From Muraenolepis orangiensis (lineage: Eukaryota > Chordata > Actinopteri > Gadiformes > Muraenolepididae): DNA of 64,000 nucleotides. The first letter of the stretch is position 1; each line of letters opens with the position of its first letter. The stretch covers positions 1,416,490 through 1,480,489 of the forward strand of contig CM051021.1 in the NCBI GenBank assembly GCA_027704905.1. Reading direction: 5' to 3'. Below are positions 47,785 through 62,751 of the stretch, piece by piece. The notes under the pieces are model-generated. The model saw only the letters and a list, made by a program, of their open reading frames with translations, searched no databases and had not been told where the DNA came from. Position numbers and translations under genes: made by a program.

Positions 47785-48755
47785 GACATGCGAGGCTGAC
47801 ACACTTCCCTAATCTTGAAAAGGTGTCACAAAACCTCACAGACAAAACTGCTTTTCATCCTGAACAATTCTGCGCCCATTTGAACAAACTGACTAACAGA
47901 ATTTGGCGCTCGATTTGTGGAGGTACAAGATATGGGGCAAGTAGTTGGTTTTGTATCAAACCCTTTGCTCAGCATTGACATTGAACAGCTGTCAGTTAAA
48001 ATGCAGGAGGTGTTTACATTACCTACGGACGTTGACATGGAGATTTTGCAATTCAAAGCGACATTGAATTGAAGGCCAGAGCAAGAGACCAGGACTTTTG
48101 GTCACTCGTGAGTAGAGAGAGGTATCCACTGATTGTGAATGTGTCATGTGTGCTTAAACTGAAGGCCTACTTTGGCTCCACATACTAATTTGAGTCGCAT
48201 GATTGACACACATCTTACTGACTGCCTCAGGCTGGCAATCACTATCAGCCAGATTTCAAAAGACTTAAAGAAAATCATAGTAGTCATAGCAGTCTCATTA
48301 AAGGCGGGCTGATAGAGCAACTTGAGAATTGAAAAGATATTGTGCATTAAACAGAGAAACGTAATATGGATTGCATTGAACTGTAGGCTAATATCTGTAA
48401 ATGTGAATATTATTAATTGAACTGAGAAACTAAATATTGTGCATTAAATAGTTTGCATCGAACAGATATGCCTACCGTAAATATGAATTTTGTGCATTAA
48501 GCAGATACTGTGAATAGTTTGTATTGAACAGATATGCCTCCCGTAAATATGAATTTTGTGCATTAAACAGATAACTGTGCATAACTATCTTTCTTATCTT
48601 CGTATCTTTCTTTGTGTGCATGTATGCACGTACATTGAGCCTGTTGAACGAATGAATATGAAAATGAATATGACAATGAACAGTCTTACTCCTAAGTGGG
48701 TTTTTTGGAAGATATCGGATTGGTAGATCTTGGCTTTCATTTTGGAATAAAAAGG

Positions 48756-49147
48756 GTCATTCTCATTCTCGTCTAAAGGGCTGTTTGACACTTTGACACA
48801 CGTTTTAGTTTCTTCCTCACAAGTGGGCCAGACCACAGAGTGTGTTCAGAGAGCCTTGAGCCTTGTGAGCCTCGGTTCACGTCTCCTCACGATTGATTCT
48901 TTCTAGAAGCTCCCGCCACTGGACTTGGACCTCAATTAAGGACCAGCTAGACCTTAGCATCTGGAATGCTTAGCGGTGTGTGTGTTTGTATGTGTGCGTG
49001 TGTGTGTGTCTACTCTCCTATTTTACTGTTATTGTTTTCCATTCTTCCATGTCTACCTTACCTTTTTGTTGCTCTGCTTCGAACTGCAAGAAGGTGAGAT
49101 ACACAAACACACACACCCACACACTCACACTCACACTCACACTCACA

Positions 49148-49205
<58 letters not shown>

Positions 49206-49261
49206 CAGTCCTACACGGTTTATTTAGCATTGGTAAGCAGTGTTCACTACTGTACTTGAAC
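48756..49261. repeat. R1 arm sequence with (CA)n
   Basis: GTCTAAAGGGCTGTTTGACA to GACCTCAATTAAGGACCAG mirrors 15,700-15,900. CA/CACT-type repeat at 49,100-49,200. No gene. Confidence 0.75.
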
Positions 49262-49855
49262 TGTCTTTCAAATCTTTTCCCTCCAAGCTGTTCCTGAAAC
49301 TGAGGGACCTAGGTCTGGGCACCTCCATCTGTAACTGGACTATGGACTTCCTGACGGGCAGGCCTCAAGTGGTGAAGATTGAGAACAACATCTCATCCAC
49401 TCTGGTCCTCAACACCGGAGCACCCCAAGGCTGCTGCCTCAGTCCCCGGCTGTACTCGCTGTACACACATGACTGTACTGCCACGCACAGCAACAATCAG
49501 ATGATCAGATTATAAATTTGCAGAACACACCACAGTCATCGGCCTGATAAGATTGGGCACAGAGATGAGTACAGAGATGAGGTAGTCCGGCTGACGCGAT
49601 GGTGCAAGGACAACAGCCTCGCACTGAATGTCAGCAAGACTAAGGAGCGCATCGTGGATTTCAGGAGCCACTTAATTGTTCTTTTTATTGTGTACAGTAT
49701 TGTTATAGTATAGTGTTGTATAGTATAGTATAGTACATAGTATAGTGTATAGTGTTAAATTGTAGGAAATTCATACTGCAGGAGGGAATGCGGAGTAAGC
49801 ATTCCACAGCACACTTGTTGCTATGGCAAATAAAAACATCTTGAATCTTGACTCT
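49262..49855 (+). mobile_element. L2 LINE fragment with internal deletion
   Basis: Reads LRDLGLGTSICNWTMDFLTG, TLVLNTGAPQGCCLSPRLYS and then a decayed FADD region, ALNVSKTKERIVDFRSHL. It jumps at 49,670 to the 3' UTR (AATTGTTCTTTTTATTGTGT) and ends AACATCTTGAATCTTG. Partner of the left fragment at 14,420-14,800. Confidence 0.82.
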
Positions 49856-49944
49856 TGTAGCTCTGTACTGAGGGGACAAGCTTGGCTTCTTATCCGACTC
49901 GGCTCCTAACTCGGCACTCAGTTTAATAAATGAGTAAAGTATGG

Positions 49945-50300
49945 GCTAGGCCCCGATGTACCATAGCAGCTACAGTGTCAGAGGAAGGCATGAAAAATTA
50001 TCAAAGACCCCTCTCACCCCAACCATGGACTGTTAGCCCTCCTCTCCTCCGGGAGGCGCTACAGAAACCTCTGTTCCAAGTCAAGCAGGCTAAGGAACAG
50101 CTTCTTCCCCTCAGCTGTCATCTTTCTGAACTCTGGACCACGAAGACAGCCCCCCCCTGTCCCCCCGTCGCGGCCTGCCCCGTCTCCCCCACCTTGCCAC
50201 CCCTGCTCTGCTGCCCACCGTACAAACTCTGAACTCTGCTCAGTATATCCTATCACCGTCAATGTGTTCCACTGCCTTGCACTGTAATCATACAATCATA
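49945..50300 (+). mobile_element. 3' end of another CR1/L2-like LINE
   Basis: One frame reads LLALLSSGRRYRNLCSKSSR, LRNSFFPSAVIFLNSG, the usual C-terminal signature (SGRRYR...RLRNSFFP) of this LINE group, followed by a C-rich 3' part. The subfamily differs from the other copies. No counterpart seen in the left arm. Confidence 0.65.
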
Positions 50301-50413
50301 CTACATACATACCTGTATGATACATTTTTACATTTTTACTGTACTTACCATATGTATATATTAATCATCAACTGTTCACTAGGGCTATAGGTTGGCTGAT
50401 AGTGAGAAGAGAG

Positions 50414-50536
<123 letters not shown>

Positions 50537-50540
50537 ACGC

Positions 50541-52800
<2,260 letters not shown>

Positions 52801-53504
52801 CTAAAGAAACACTCAGTTTAATAAATGAGTAAAGTATTTCTTATCGTAGTGTGGAAATGCCTCAGGCCTCGTCAGAGGGCACTCCATCTTTCAACAACAG
52901 GCAGTATGGAGGACTCTGCTCTCTATTGCTTCTGTGTATCCATCTTGTCAACAAGATCAATGGCAGAAGTTAAAGAAAACAACTTCAATGCATACGTTGC
53001 CTATTTACTATTTAGTCATTCAGCAGATGCCTTTATCACAAGCGTCTTGGATAAAATTAAGGAGCAGGCAAGCGTAAGGCCCCGGTTGTACCCTAGCAGC
53101 TACATTTTCTGTAAACAGATGGTGAACAATATGTTGCTGTAATTATATTATTTATATATTTTTTCAGCTGTGCCCGTAAAACCAAATGAAAGGTCAACTG
53201 TGAGGAATCGATTACGAGGAAAGGTTATCGCCATGGGAACAAGCCTATTTTTCCCTACAGAGCGGGATAATATGAGAACCACGGCCTCTGCACACGTCAG
53301 AATAAAAAACAGACCATAATACCTCATTACCATATCCACAGGGATTTCTGTCACAGTCATTTGCGAGGTTCGGGGGTTTCCCCCCTCAGAGTGTCAAGAT
53401 GCGGGGGTGCGGGGGCTCAGGGGGAGCTGCTCAGGTGAGATACCGTCTGGTGTTAATGAAGGTCGTCCTCCACGAAGGAATTCATCTGAGACCACCCCTC
53501 GACA
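52801..53504. other. Candidate conserved non-coding block (right copy)
   Basis: Mirrors 13,669-14,340. The best-conserved part is 53,148-53,360 (minus frame with 70 codons, about four differences from the left). A SINE core lies near 53,010-53,060. No gene call. Confidence 0.45.
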
Positions 53505-54482
53505 ACAAGAGCCAATGAACAGAGAGCCACTGCATTCCAAAGACCCAAAGAAGAGGGAGAAAGCCACTGCATTCTTAATAGCAAATGAACAGAGAGCCGC
53601 TTCATTCCAAAGAGCCAACGACGAGAGAGCCACTGCATTCCAAAAAGCCAATGAACAGAGAGCCACTGCATTCCAAGGAACCAATGAACAGAGAGGGAGG
53701 CACTGCATTCCAAAGAGCCAAAGAAGAGGGAGAGAGCCACTGCATTCTAAATAGCAAATGAACAGAGAGCCGCTTCATTCCAAAGAGCGAACGACGAGAG
53801 AGCCACTGCATTCCAAAGTGCTAATGAACAGAGAGCCACTGCATTCCAAAGAGCCAATGAAGAGAGAGAGCCACTGCACTCCAAAGAGCCAATGAAGAGA
53901 GAGCCACTGCATTCCAAAGAGCCAATGAAGAGAGAGCCACTGCATTCCAAAGAGCCAATGGAGAGAGAGCCACTGCATTCCAAAGAGCCAATGGAGAGAG
54001 AGCCACTGCACTCCAAAGAGCCAATGAAGAGAGAGCCACTTCATTCCAAAGAGCCAATGAAGAGAGAGCCACTTCATTCCAAAGAGCCAATGAAGAGAGA
54101 GCAACTGCATTCCAAAGAGCCAATGAAGAGAGCAACTGCATTCCAAAGAGCCAATGAACAGAAAGAGAACCACTGCATTCCAAAGAGCCAACGAAAAGAG
54201 AGCCACTGCATTCTAGAGAGCCAATGAAAAGAGAGCCACTGCATTCAAAAGAGCCAATGAAGAGAGAGCCACTGCATTCCAAAGAGCCAATGAACAGAGA
54301 GCCACTGCATTCCAAAGAGCCAATGAAGAGAGAGACACTGCATTTTGAGAGCAAATGAGAGAGAGTCACTGCAATTCAAAGAGCCAATGAACAGAGAGCG
54401 TGACCCACTGAATTCCAAAGACCCTATGAACAGAGAGCCACTGCATTCCAAAGAGCCAATGGAGAGAGAGACAATGCATTCC
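53505..54482. repeat. 33-bp minisatellite, right-arm array (about 30 units)
   Basis: Reverse complement of the left 33-bp repeat (GAACAGAGAGCCACTGCATT plus CCAAAGAGCCAAT). It is uninterrupted, against two left blocks totalling about 28 units. The part at 53,505-53,760 contains a partly duplicated ~180-bp higher-order block (AAGAAGAGGGAGAAAGCCAC and AAGAAGAGGGAGAGAGCCAC). Confidence 0.94.
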
Positions 54483-55204
54483 AATTCCTCAGCTCCCTCT
54501 CCTCCCTCTCCTCATTATTTCCTCCCATCGTGTCCGAGGCCCTCCAAATGTCACGGAAATGTTGTCTCCTCCCACTGCCCCTCCTCCCCCCTCATCAGCC
54601 CTCCTCCACATCTTCCCCCACTGCTGCCTCTTCCAGTTGTCAGCGAACGCCTGCTGACATTTATGGATCCCTTTCAGTCTTGGCTGCTATTAATTGGTGA
54701 CCTTAGCTCAGGGCAGGGGATGCAGTGGGAGGAGGGAGTACTTGATCTGAGGCGCCCTATGGTAACATAGGCCATCAAAATCCAAAAGTCAAAGTTTCCT
54801 CTCCGGTGAGCTGTTGATATTAATCACCTTCATTTGGAGTGGCGGTAGTGGAGTGGAGTGTGTCTTACAAAGCCTTAAAGAAGACACCTTAACAGATCTC
54901 AAACTGCTCCAGTTTGACAGGTCCTGGAAGCACTGCCAGAACGCTGTCTAGGCTTTCTCCTCAGAACGTGAGATTCTGCTCCTTTTGTGTGTTGCTCATT
55001 CAAAAGGCAGCGCTCCTGTTTCGATGCAGCATTGGGAGGTTGTCAACCACCGTGAATGCGGCTCTGCATGCGTCAGCCGAGAGATGAATGACTCACTGTT
55101 GACCAACCTCTGAACACATGTTCTAATGGGCTCTCACTACCACCCCCTCTATGGTCCCTGTAATGGGATGTGGAGGATTGAATCCTCTTCATCGGTCACA
55201 CACA
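54483..55204. other. Right-arm sequence, unassigned
   Basis: Mirrors 11,011-11,519 and 8,901-9,129; the left-only 1.9 kb is missing between 54,955 and 54,975. No gene. Confidence 0.65.
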
Positions 55205-55520
<316 letters not shown>

Positions 55521-55859
55521 ACACACAAACGCACAAAGGCTAACATTGAATAATTGAACAAAAGCCATTCCCTATGCTTTGTTTTAATCATATACTCGTA
55601 CATACTGTACATCTGTTCTGTATTTAATGCATATAGCATGGTGTGGACAGTATTTTCCAGATATTGCGGACACAACTCTGGACGATAAACTCTTAGGTCA
55701 CACTGTACTGTGGGTCGATACCGCGCTCAGGTCCATGCTGAGACCTTTGTTACCCGGTGTGGACAGTTTAATAAAGGCTCTAATGGTTCTATTCCCCTGA
55801 ATGGCTCTGTATTCAGCAATTGTGGAGTGTGTGTGTGTGTGTGTGTGTGGTTGGTGGCT
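55521..55859. other. Right-arm sequence, unassigned
   Basis: Mirrors 8,330-8,715, with a short (GT)n at 55,826-55,850. No gene. Confidence 0.65.
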
Positions 55860-56105
55860 GATTGAAGCAGCCTCACCTGGCCCCAGTCAGACTGATTGGA
55901 GTCTGGTTGAAGCAGCCTCACCTGGCCCCAGTCAGACTGACTAGAGTCTGGTTGAAGCAGCCTCACCTGGCCCCAGTCAGACTGATTAGAGTCTGGTTGA
56001 AGCAGCCTCACCTGGCCCCAGTCAGACTGATTAGAGTCTGGTTGAAGCAGCCTCACCTGGCCCCAGTCAGACTGATTAGAGTCTGGTTGAAGCAGCCTCA
56101 CATGG
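55860..56105. repeat. 45-bp minisatellite, right-arm copy (about 5 units)
   Basis: The same unit as the spacer array, in the same orientation as that array, and uninterrupted. Preserves the pre-insertion state of the site of the left-arm hAT at 7,240. Confidence 0.95.
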
Positions 56106-56633
56106 CCCTTACTCAGTCTGTGGCTGGTGAGGCTTCACTCCTGTGGATCCTTGGTCATCAAGGACCCACAGGTTAAACCAGCCACCACACCCACTCAGGA
56201 GGAGCTCTACCACGGACCATCTGCTTAGCTTGTTAACAACTAGGAACTCCGGAAGGGGTTTCCTCATCAGCCCACATGTCCCCTCAAGAAGCTTCTAATG
56301 GCCTGAGCCGGGTGGTCTGCTCCAGTACTTTAATCAGTTGTATCAGTTATGTGGTTCCTGTCCTCCTGGGCATGTGGTTTTGTGTTTTGTGCGCTGGTTT
56401 GACACGTTTGAAATAAGTTTGTAATGCAGTCAGGGCCAAAAATATCCCTCCTTTATTTGTCATTTGTTAAGATGCATTTTAAATAGCAAATATAAAACAA
56501 GAGTTGTTGGATTTAATCATGTCCAATGATATTGGACATGATGCTGTGATCGCTAAGCAGTGCTGCAGGTATCACCTGGAGGTACAAACAGGTGTCACAG
56601 AGCACCGTCTGCGCTTCATATTTGGGCATACAT
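56106..56633. other. Right-arm sequence, unassigned
   Basis: Mirrors 6,440-6,990. A short palindrome ATGTCCAATGATATTGGACA lies at about 56,519-56,539. No gene. Confidence 0.65.
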
Positions 56634-56770
56634 GGGCGGCAGGAGCTCAGGAGGTAGAGCAGGGTGTCTGACAACCGGAAGGTTGCTGGTTAGATTCCCC
56701 AGCTTCTCCTCCTACCAAAAACTGTCAAGGTGTCCTTAAGCAAGACACCCTAACCCCAACTGCTCCAGAC
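56634..56770 (+). repeat. tRNA-derived SINE
   Basis: GGCGGCAGGAGCTCAGGAGG, then TAGAGCAGGGTGTCTGACAA, B-box-like GGTTAGATTCC, and the CTTAAGCAAGACACCCTAAC body. It is the fuller partner of the left 6,330-6,432 fragment. Confidence 0.8.
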
Positions 56771-56900
56771 CTTCTGGCAGTCTCCTTGCATGGCTGACTT
56801 CCTCTGTGGTTCCCCCTTCTTGTCACCGTGTGTCACACGAGGGGCGCTGACCGTGAAATGTCTTCCCTGGGGAGTGCCTTTTGGTCTGTGCTCTTAAGCC

Positions 56901-57699
<799 letters not shown>

Positions 57700-57944
57700 C
57701 CAGCCAGGCGAGTCTTAAGTGTATTGTCTCTCATCTGGTGCTGCTCAGACACAAAGTGATAACAGTGATGGTGCAATATTTTGGACATGTGGTATTAAAC
57801 CTCATGGTTCATCGTGATGGACCTCACGCTGCTCATAATTCAATGCAATGTTTAAATCGGAGGACCAAGCCGATACGGGAACGCTTGTTCGTATCCTTAA
57901 TTCATTCTCCCCTACCCGGCTCCCGGTCCTCTCTAACTCCCTGT

Positions 57945-59498
57945 GGTCCTGTTTATTTATTTTATTTGATTTATTTTACCTTTATTTAACCAGGATAGGT
58001 CTCATTGAGATTAAAAATCTCTTTTTCAAGAGAGTCCTGGCCCAAGAATGGTAACAGCACAGTTACAGACGATTACAAAACACACAATCACAACACAGTC
58101 ATACACCAGGTTTAGCCAAAGCATTTACAGACACAGCGGCCTGCTTCAAGGTCAGTTAAAGTTGCTTTGAGTGCGTTTAATGAGACCAGCTCTCTGAGTT
58201 TCAGCTCAGTTTGAAGCAGGTTCCAAGCTTGAGGGGCAGCGTAACTGAACGCCCTTTTCCCCAGATCAGTACGGACCTTTGGTACAGTTAAAAGGAAAAA
58301 GTTCTCGGAGCGAAGCTGATAAGATCCAGTGCTTTTTCTGTTTATGTACATCCTTAGATAAAGGGGAAGAGCACCAAGAATAGCCTTATATATAAGGATG
58401 TGCCAATGTTTTAGTCTACGCGTGGTCAGGGAAGACCATCCAACACGAGTGTATAGATTGCAGTGGTGCGTCAAGGTTTTGAGGTCTGTGATGAATCTCA
58501 GTGCACCGTGGTAGACGGTATCCAGTGAGTGAAGGCACTGAGAAGATGTATTCATATAAACCACATCTCCATAATCCAGCACAGACAGAAAGGTTGCAGA
58601 CACTAGTCTCTTTTTGGCCACATAGGAAAAACAGGACTTGTTTCTAAAGAAAAAACCTAATTTTATTCTTAATTTTTTCAAGAGTTCCACAATGAGTGGT
58701 TTAAAAGAAAGCGAATTGTCAATTATAATTCCAAGATACTTATACTGCAACACAGATTCAATCTCCGTCCCCTGCAAGGTGGTGATAGGAGGAAGGTTCA
58801 AGACCTTGGGTTTTGCTTTCGAGAACATCATTAGCTTTGTCTTGGCAGCATTTAAAACAAGTTTCAAATCACACATGTTGGATTGTACAATGTTAAAAGC
58901 ATTCTGGAGCTGACAAAGAGCCTGCTTCGGGGTGGACGCAGAACAATAAATAACTGTATCATCGGCATAAAAATGCAAATTTGCATTCAAAACATTGTTA
59001 TTAAGACTGTTAATGGAAATTATAAAACAGATCCCTGTGGCACACCCTTAGATACCTGAAGACATGTTGAAGTTAAGCCTTCAGCCCACACACACTGTGA
59101 TCTGCATGATAGATAGTTCTCGAACCAACAGACAGTCTTACCTGAAAGACCGATACTGACGAGTCTTTGTAGCAGTAAGGCATGATCCACTGTATCAAAA
59201 GCCTTTGACAAGTCAATAAAAAGTGCTGCGCAATGCTCTCTATTGTCTAAGAAGTAAATCAAATCATTTACGACTTTTAAGGCAGCTGTTGTAGTGCTGT
59301 GTTTTTTCCTAAAACCAGATTGAAACTCAGATTAAATATTATTTGTTGATAAAAACTCCTTCAGTTGGAAATTGACCAGTGATTCCAGCACTTTATTTAA
59401 AACACATAATTTGGAGATTGGTCTGTAGTTGTTTAGGAGAGTGGGGTCACCCCCTTTTAACAGTGGGAGAACAAAAGCAGATTTCCAAATAAGGGAAC
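57945..59498 (-). mobile_element. Jockey-superfamily LINE inserted in the 40-bp repeat
   Basis: The 3' end (plus-strand 57,945-58,020) has the A/T-rich tail with GGTTAAATAAAGGTAAAATA, typical of a common fish LINE. It is 5'-truncated at 59,498. Both flanks are CTCTAACTCCCTGTGGTCCT from the 40-bp repeat, so it inserted in or beside the array. Exact clade (CR1-like or I-like) not resolved. Absent from the left arm. Confidence 0.85.
58112..59497 (-). pseudogene. LINE reverse transcriptase and C-terminal region, broken
   Basis: In order on the minus strand: GDPTLLNNYRPISKLCVLNK, SGFRKKHSTTTAALKVVNDL (stop just before), CAALFIDLSKAFDTVDHALL, VSKGVPQGSVLGP. The frame is broken near 59,000-59,020. 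It then continues through NANLHFYADDTVIYCSASTP (catalytic YADD intact), VLNAAKTKLMMFSKAKPK, YKYLGIIIDNSLSFKPLI, LDYGDVVYMNTSS, HGALRFITDLKTLTHHCNLY, GKRAFSYAAPQAWNLLQTEL and a stop at 58,112. No endonuclease domain. One stop and one frame break make it inactive, but the 292-codon second half is well preserved, suggesting a fairly recent insertion. Confidence 0.87.
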
Positions 59499-61262
59499 CC
59501 TCTAACTCCCTGTGGTCCTGTTGGAGCCCAGCCGGTCCTCTCTAACTCCCTGTGGTCCTGTTGGAGCCCAGCCGGTCCTCTCTAACTCCCTGTGGTCCTG
59601 TTGGAGCCCAGCCGGTCCTCTCTAACTCCCTGTGGTCCTGTTGGAGCCCAGCCGGTCCTCTCTAACTCCCTGTGGTCCTGATGGAGCCCAGCCGGTCCTC
59701 TCTAACTCCCTGTGGTCCTGTTGGAGCCCAGCCGGTCCTCTCTAACTCCCTGTGGTCCTGTTGGAGCCCAGCCGGTCCTCTCTAACTCCCTGTGGTCCTG
59801 TTGGAGCCCAGCCGGTCCTCTCTAACTCCCTGTGGTCCTGTTGGAGCCCAGCCGGTCCTCTCTAACTCCCTGTGGTCCTGATGGAGCCCAGCCGGTCCTC
59901 TCTAACTCCCTGTGGTCCTGTTGGAGCCCAGCCGGTCCTCTCTAACTCCCTGTGGTCCTGTTGGAGCCCAGCCGGTCCTCTCTAACTCCCTGTGGTCCTG
60001 TTGGAGCCCAGCCGGTCCTCTCTAACTCCCTGTGGTCCTGTTGGAGCCCAGCCGGTCCTCTCTAACTCCCTGTGGTCCTGTTGGAGCCCAGCCGGTCCTC
60101 TCTAACTCCCTGTGGTCCTGTTGGAGCCCAGCCGGTCCTCTCTAACTCCCTGTGGTCCTGTTGGAGCCCAGCCGGTCCTCTCTATCTCCCTGTGGTCCTG
60201 TTGGAGCCCAGCCGGTCCTCTCTATCTCCCTGTGGTCCTGTTGGAGCCCAGCCGGTCCTCTCTAACTCTCTGTGGTCCTGTTGGAGCCCAGCCGGTCCTC
60301 TCTAACTCCCTGTGGTCCTGTTGGAGCCCAGCCGGTCCTCTCTAACTCCCTGTGGTCCTGTTGGAGGCCAGCCGGTCCTCTCTAACTCCCTGTGGTCCTG
60401 TTGGAGCCCAGCCGGTCCTCTCTAACTCCCTGTGGTCCTGTTGGAGCCCAGCCGGTCCTCTCTAACTCCCTGTGGTCCTGTTGGAGCCCAGCCGGTCCTC
60501 TCTAACTCCCTGTGGTCCTGTTGGAGCCCAGCCGGTCCTCTCTAACTCCCTGTGGTCCTGTTGGAGCCCAGCCGGTCCTCTCTAACTCCCTGTGGTCCTG
60601 TTGGAGCCCAGCCGGTCCTCTCTAACTCCCTGTGGTCCTGTTGGAGCCCAGCCGGTCCTCTCTAACTCCCTGTGGTCCTGTTGGAGCCCAGCCGGTCCTC
60701 TCTAACTCCCTGTGGTCCTGTTGGAGCCCAGCCGGTCCTCTCTAACTCCCTGTGGTCCTGTTGGAGCCCAGCCGGTCCTCTCTAACTCCCTGTGGTCCTG
60801 TTGGAGACCAGCCGGTCCTCTCTAACTCCCTGTGGTCCTGTTGGAGCCCAGCCGGTCCTCTCTAACTCCCTGTGGTCCTGTTGGAGCCCAGCCGGTCCTC
60901 TCTAACTCCCTGTGGTCCTGATGGAGCCCAGCCGGTCCTCTCTAACTCCCTGTGGTCCTGTTGGAGCCCAGCCGGTCCTCTCTAACTCCCTGTGGTCCTG
61001 ATGGAGCCCAGCCGGTCCTCTCTAACTCCCTGTGGTCCTGTTGGAGCCCAGCCGGTCCTCTCTAACTCCCTGTGGTCCTGTGGAGACCAGCCGGTCCTCT
61101 CTAACTCCCTGTGGTCCTGATGGAGCCCAGCCGGTCCTCTCTAACTCCCTGTGGTCCTGTTGGAGCCCAGCTGGTCCTCTCTAACTCCCTGTGGTCCTGA
61201 TGGAGCCCAGCCGGTCCTCTCTAACTCCCTGTGGTCCTGTTGGAGCCCAGCTGGTCCTCTCT
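59499..61262. repeat. 40-bp minisatellite, about 44 units, right arm only
   Basis: The unit TCTAACTCCCTGTGGTCCTG plus TTGGAGCCCAGCCGGTCCTC is 40 bp and almost invariant. Variants are GATGGAGCC, GGAGGCC or GGAGACC, and TCTATCTCC. Near 61,080 one unit is a base short, and two late units read CAGCTGGTCC. The left arm has a single unit. Homogeneity points to recent expansion or conversion. Confidence 0.97.
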
Positions 61263-61384
61263 ACAGGGAAGACACTATCACAATGTGTGAGGAGTAAAGT
61301 GGTGTTCAGCTGACTCTTCTCTCTCTGGTCCAAATGGTTTTTTTTGGATAGTTTCGTTAGATCACAATGAGATCCAATGGAGTT
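61263..61384. other. Right-arm sequence, unassigned
   Basis: Mirrors 2,063-2,180. No gene. Confidence 0.7.
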
Positions 61385-61510
61385 GAGCGGCGGCAGTAGC
61401 TCAGTCTGTTGGGACTTGGCTCGGGAACCGCAGGGTCGCTGGTTCAAGTCCCCGAAACGGACCGAGTACGGAGTGAGAACTGGTACTTGGAAAAAGGTGC
61501 CAGTTCACCT
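61385..61510 (+). repeat. tRNA-derived SINE head
   Basis: CGGCGGCAGTAGCTCAGTCT, then TCGGGAACCGCAGGGTCGCT and B box GGTTCAAGTCC (about 61,440-61,450). The body is shorter than in the left copy at 1,840-2,062. Confidence 0.82.
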
Positions 61511-61689
61511 CCTGGGTACTGAGTCTGGTCCAACACATTGGTTACATCTCGGACCCCACATGGACCCCCCCCCCCCCCCCACCAGGAACATGCTAATGAG
61601 GAGGTAATGACACATACTGCCCTCATCAGCAGAATGCTAATGGAGTGGAGGTTAAGCAGAAGACCACCAGGGACAACTCCTAAACTATA

Positions 61690-62275
61690 CAATACTATAC
61701 TATACTAAACAACACAATATACTACTGATGATATGCTATACTATACTATAAACAACACTATGTACTATACTTTATACTCTAACATTACTATAACAATACT
61801 GTACACAATAAAAAGAACAATAAAGTGACAGATGGATGATATATACATAGGGTGAATTGTGCAAAAAGCATTTAAGAAGCATTTTAAAGTGCCAGTAGTG
61901 CAGTACAGTGCAGAATAGTGAAGCAACTGTAATGGGTCCAGAAAGTCCAGCAAAACTATAATAGTGTATGATACTGTTATGTATTATGGATATATGATAG
62001 TGTAATGTTAATGACATGTTATGATAGTAGCAGCACTCCTAGCAGTTCAGTAGGTCACTGCCTGTGGATAGAAACTATCCTTAAACCTGGTAGTCCTTGC
62101 TGTACGGACGACAAGACGGTAGGGGAGAGAAGAGATGGAGCCCAGGGTGGTTGCGTCCTTTGTGATGGACATGGCCTTCTTCAGACATCTGGTCCTACAG
62201 ATCTCCTCAATGCATGGAAGTGCACACCTGATGATCTTTTCCGCCATCCTCACGACCCTCTGTATGTGTGAACCA
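61690..62275 (-). mobile_element. L2 LINE 3' end (intact tail, partner of 160-1,650)
   Basis: Minus-strand C-terminal reading RVVRMAEKIIRCALPCIEEI, CRTRCLKKAMSITKD, TRFKDSFYPQAV, then the 3' UTR to about 61,690. It has neither of the two hAT MITEs found in the left copy. Confidence 0.85.
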
Positions 62276-62694
62276 TGTGTGAAACATGTGTGTACCATGT
62301 GTACAAGAGAGAGGGAGACCGTACCCCAACCGGGAGGACCGTTTGATTTACCGTTATCCCCTTTCCCCTACCCCCACCTGTTTAAACAAATAAACCCATT
62401 TGTTACACCCGCAACCGCTGTTGTCCTCCCTCCGCCAACGGGTGCACGCCACAGTACGTGCATGTGCGTGCGTGTGTATGTATGTGTGTGTACATGCATC
62501 CGTGTGTGTGTGCACGTGCATGCGCGCGTGTGTGTATGCGTGTGTGTTGTATGTGTGTGTGTACATATATCCGTGTATGCAAGTGTGTGTGCGTGTGTCA
62601 AAACTGCTTATGTAGGTTTTTGTCAGCAGACGCATCATCTCTCTCAGCTCCCTGCCATCGGGTTGAGACTCTCTTCAAAGCACACACACAATGT

Positions 62695-62751
<57 letters not shown>

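Larger units (their letters stand above)
44455..48340 (+). pseudogene. hAT transposase (GTF2IRD2/ZBED-like), shattered
   Basis: Transposase of the hAT superfamily, which cuts DNA with a DDE-type active site. Pieces in order: zinc-finger remnant NLERHHASTHAKFKEKKAM (44,550-44,620); FSVQFDECTDATDTAQLS (44,760-44,812), with a likely first catalytic Asp; after a frameshift VFMDSTVKEAFLALIPLKDR; FFTTDGAPAMLGVRSGFVAL (44,960-45,020), with the second acidic motif; YHCVIHEQALAAKAI; then nested LINE 1; LERFMDLLPAV with a stop; VEAFKSKAQFVDRLRHARL; nested LINE 2; FHPEQFCAHLNKL; DFWSLVSRERYPLIVNVSC; LKAYFGSTY with a stop. It has several stops and frameshifts, and the dimerisation segment is truncated. 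Confidence 0.82.
44276..48755 (+). mobile_element. hAT transposon, degenerate, with two nested LINEs
   Basis: The 5' end CAGGGGTAACCAACAGGTCG is a hAT-type terminus inserted after GTCTAGAG. Without the nested LINEs it is about 2.2 kb. A clean 3' inverted repeat and the matching octamer are missing. Instead the sequence runs into host DNA near 48,755, with about 150 bp of host sequence lost relative to R2 and the left arm. The 3' part has two copies of a ~78-bp repeat (48,448-48,580, CAGATATGCCTCCCGTAAAT). Confidence 0.8.
43622..49940. repeat. Right-arm duplicate unit R1 (interrupted by a hAT)
   Basis: Sequence at 43,622-44,275 and 48,760-49,940 resembles R2 (50,541-52,800) in the same orientation: ACGGCTGCGTATCAAAGGTG against CCTGCGTATCAAAGGTG; GCCGTGAGCTGCCCAAGTGC against GCCGTAAGCTGCCCAAGTGC; GTCTAAAGGGCTGTTTGACA in both. 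R1 looks more diverged than R2 from the left arm, except at 43,750-43,810, where only R1 matches. Confidence 0.82.

Noticed and set aside
53747..54369. 182- and 209-residue ECSGSLFIGSL-type proteins here and at 11,678-12,307
   Set aside because: A 33-bp minisatellite open in most frames; unit changes do not favour synonymous positions as far as I can see.
59499..61262. CRISPR-like regular array
   Set aside because: The 40-bp units are contiguous without unique spacers, and the context is vertebrate. The same holds for the 37-, 45- and 60-bp arrays.
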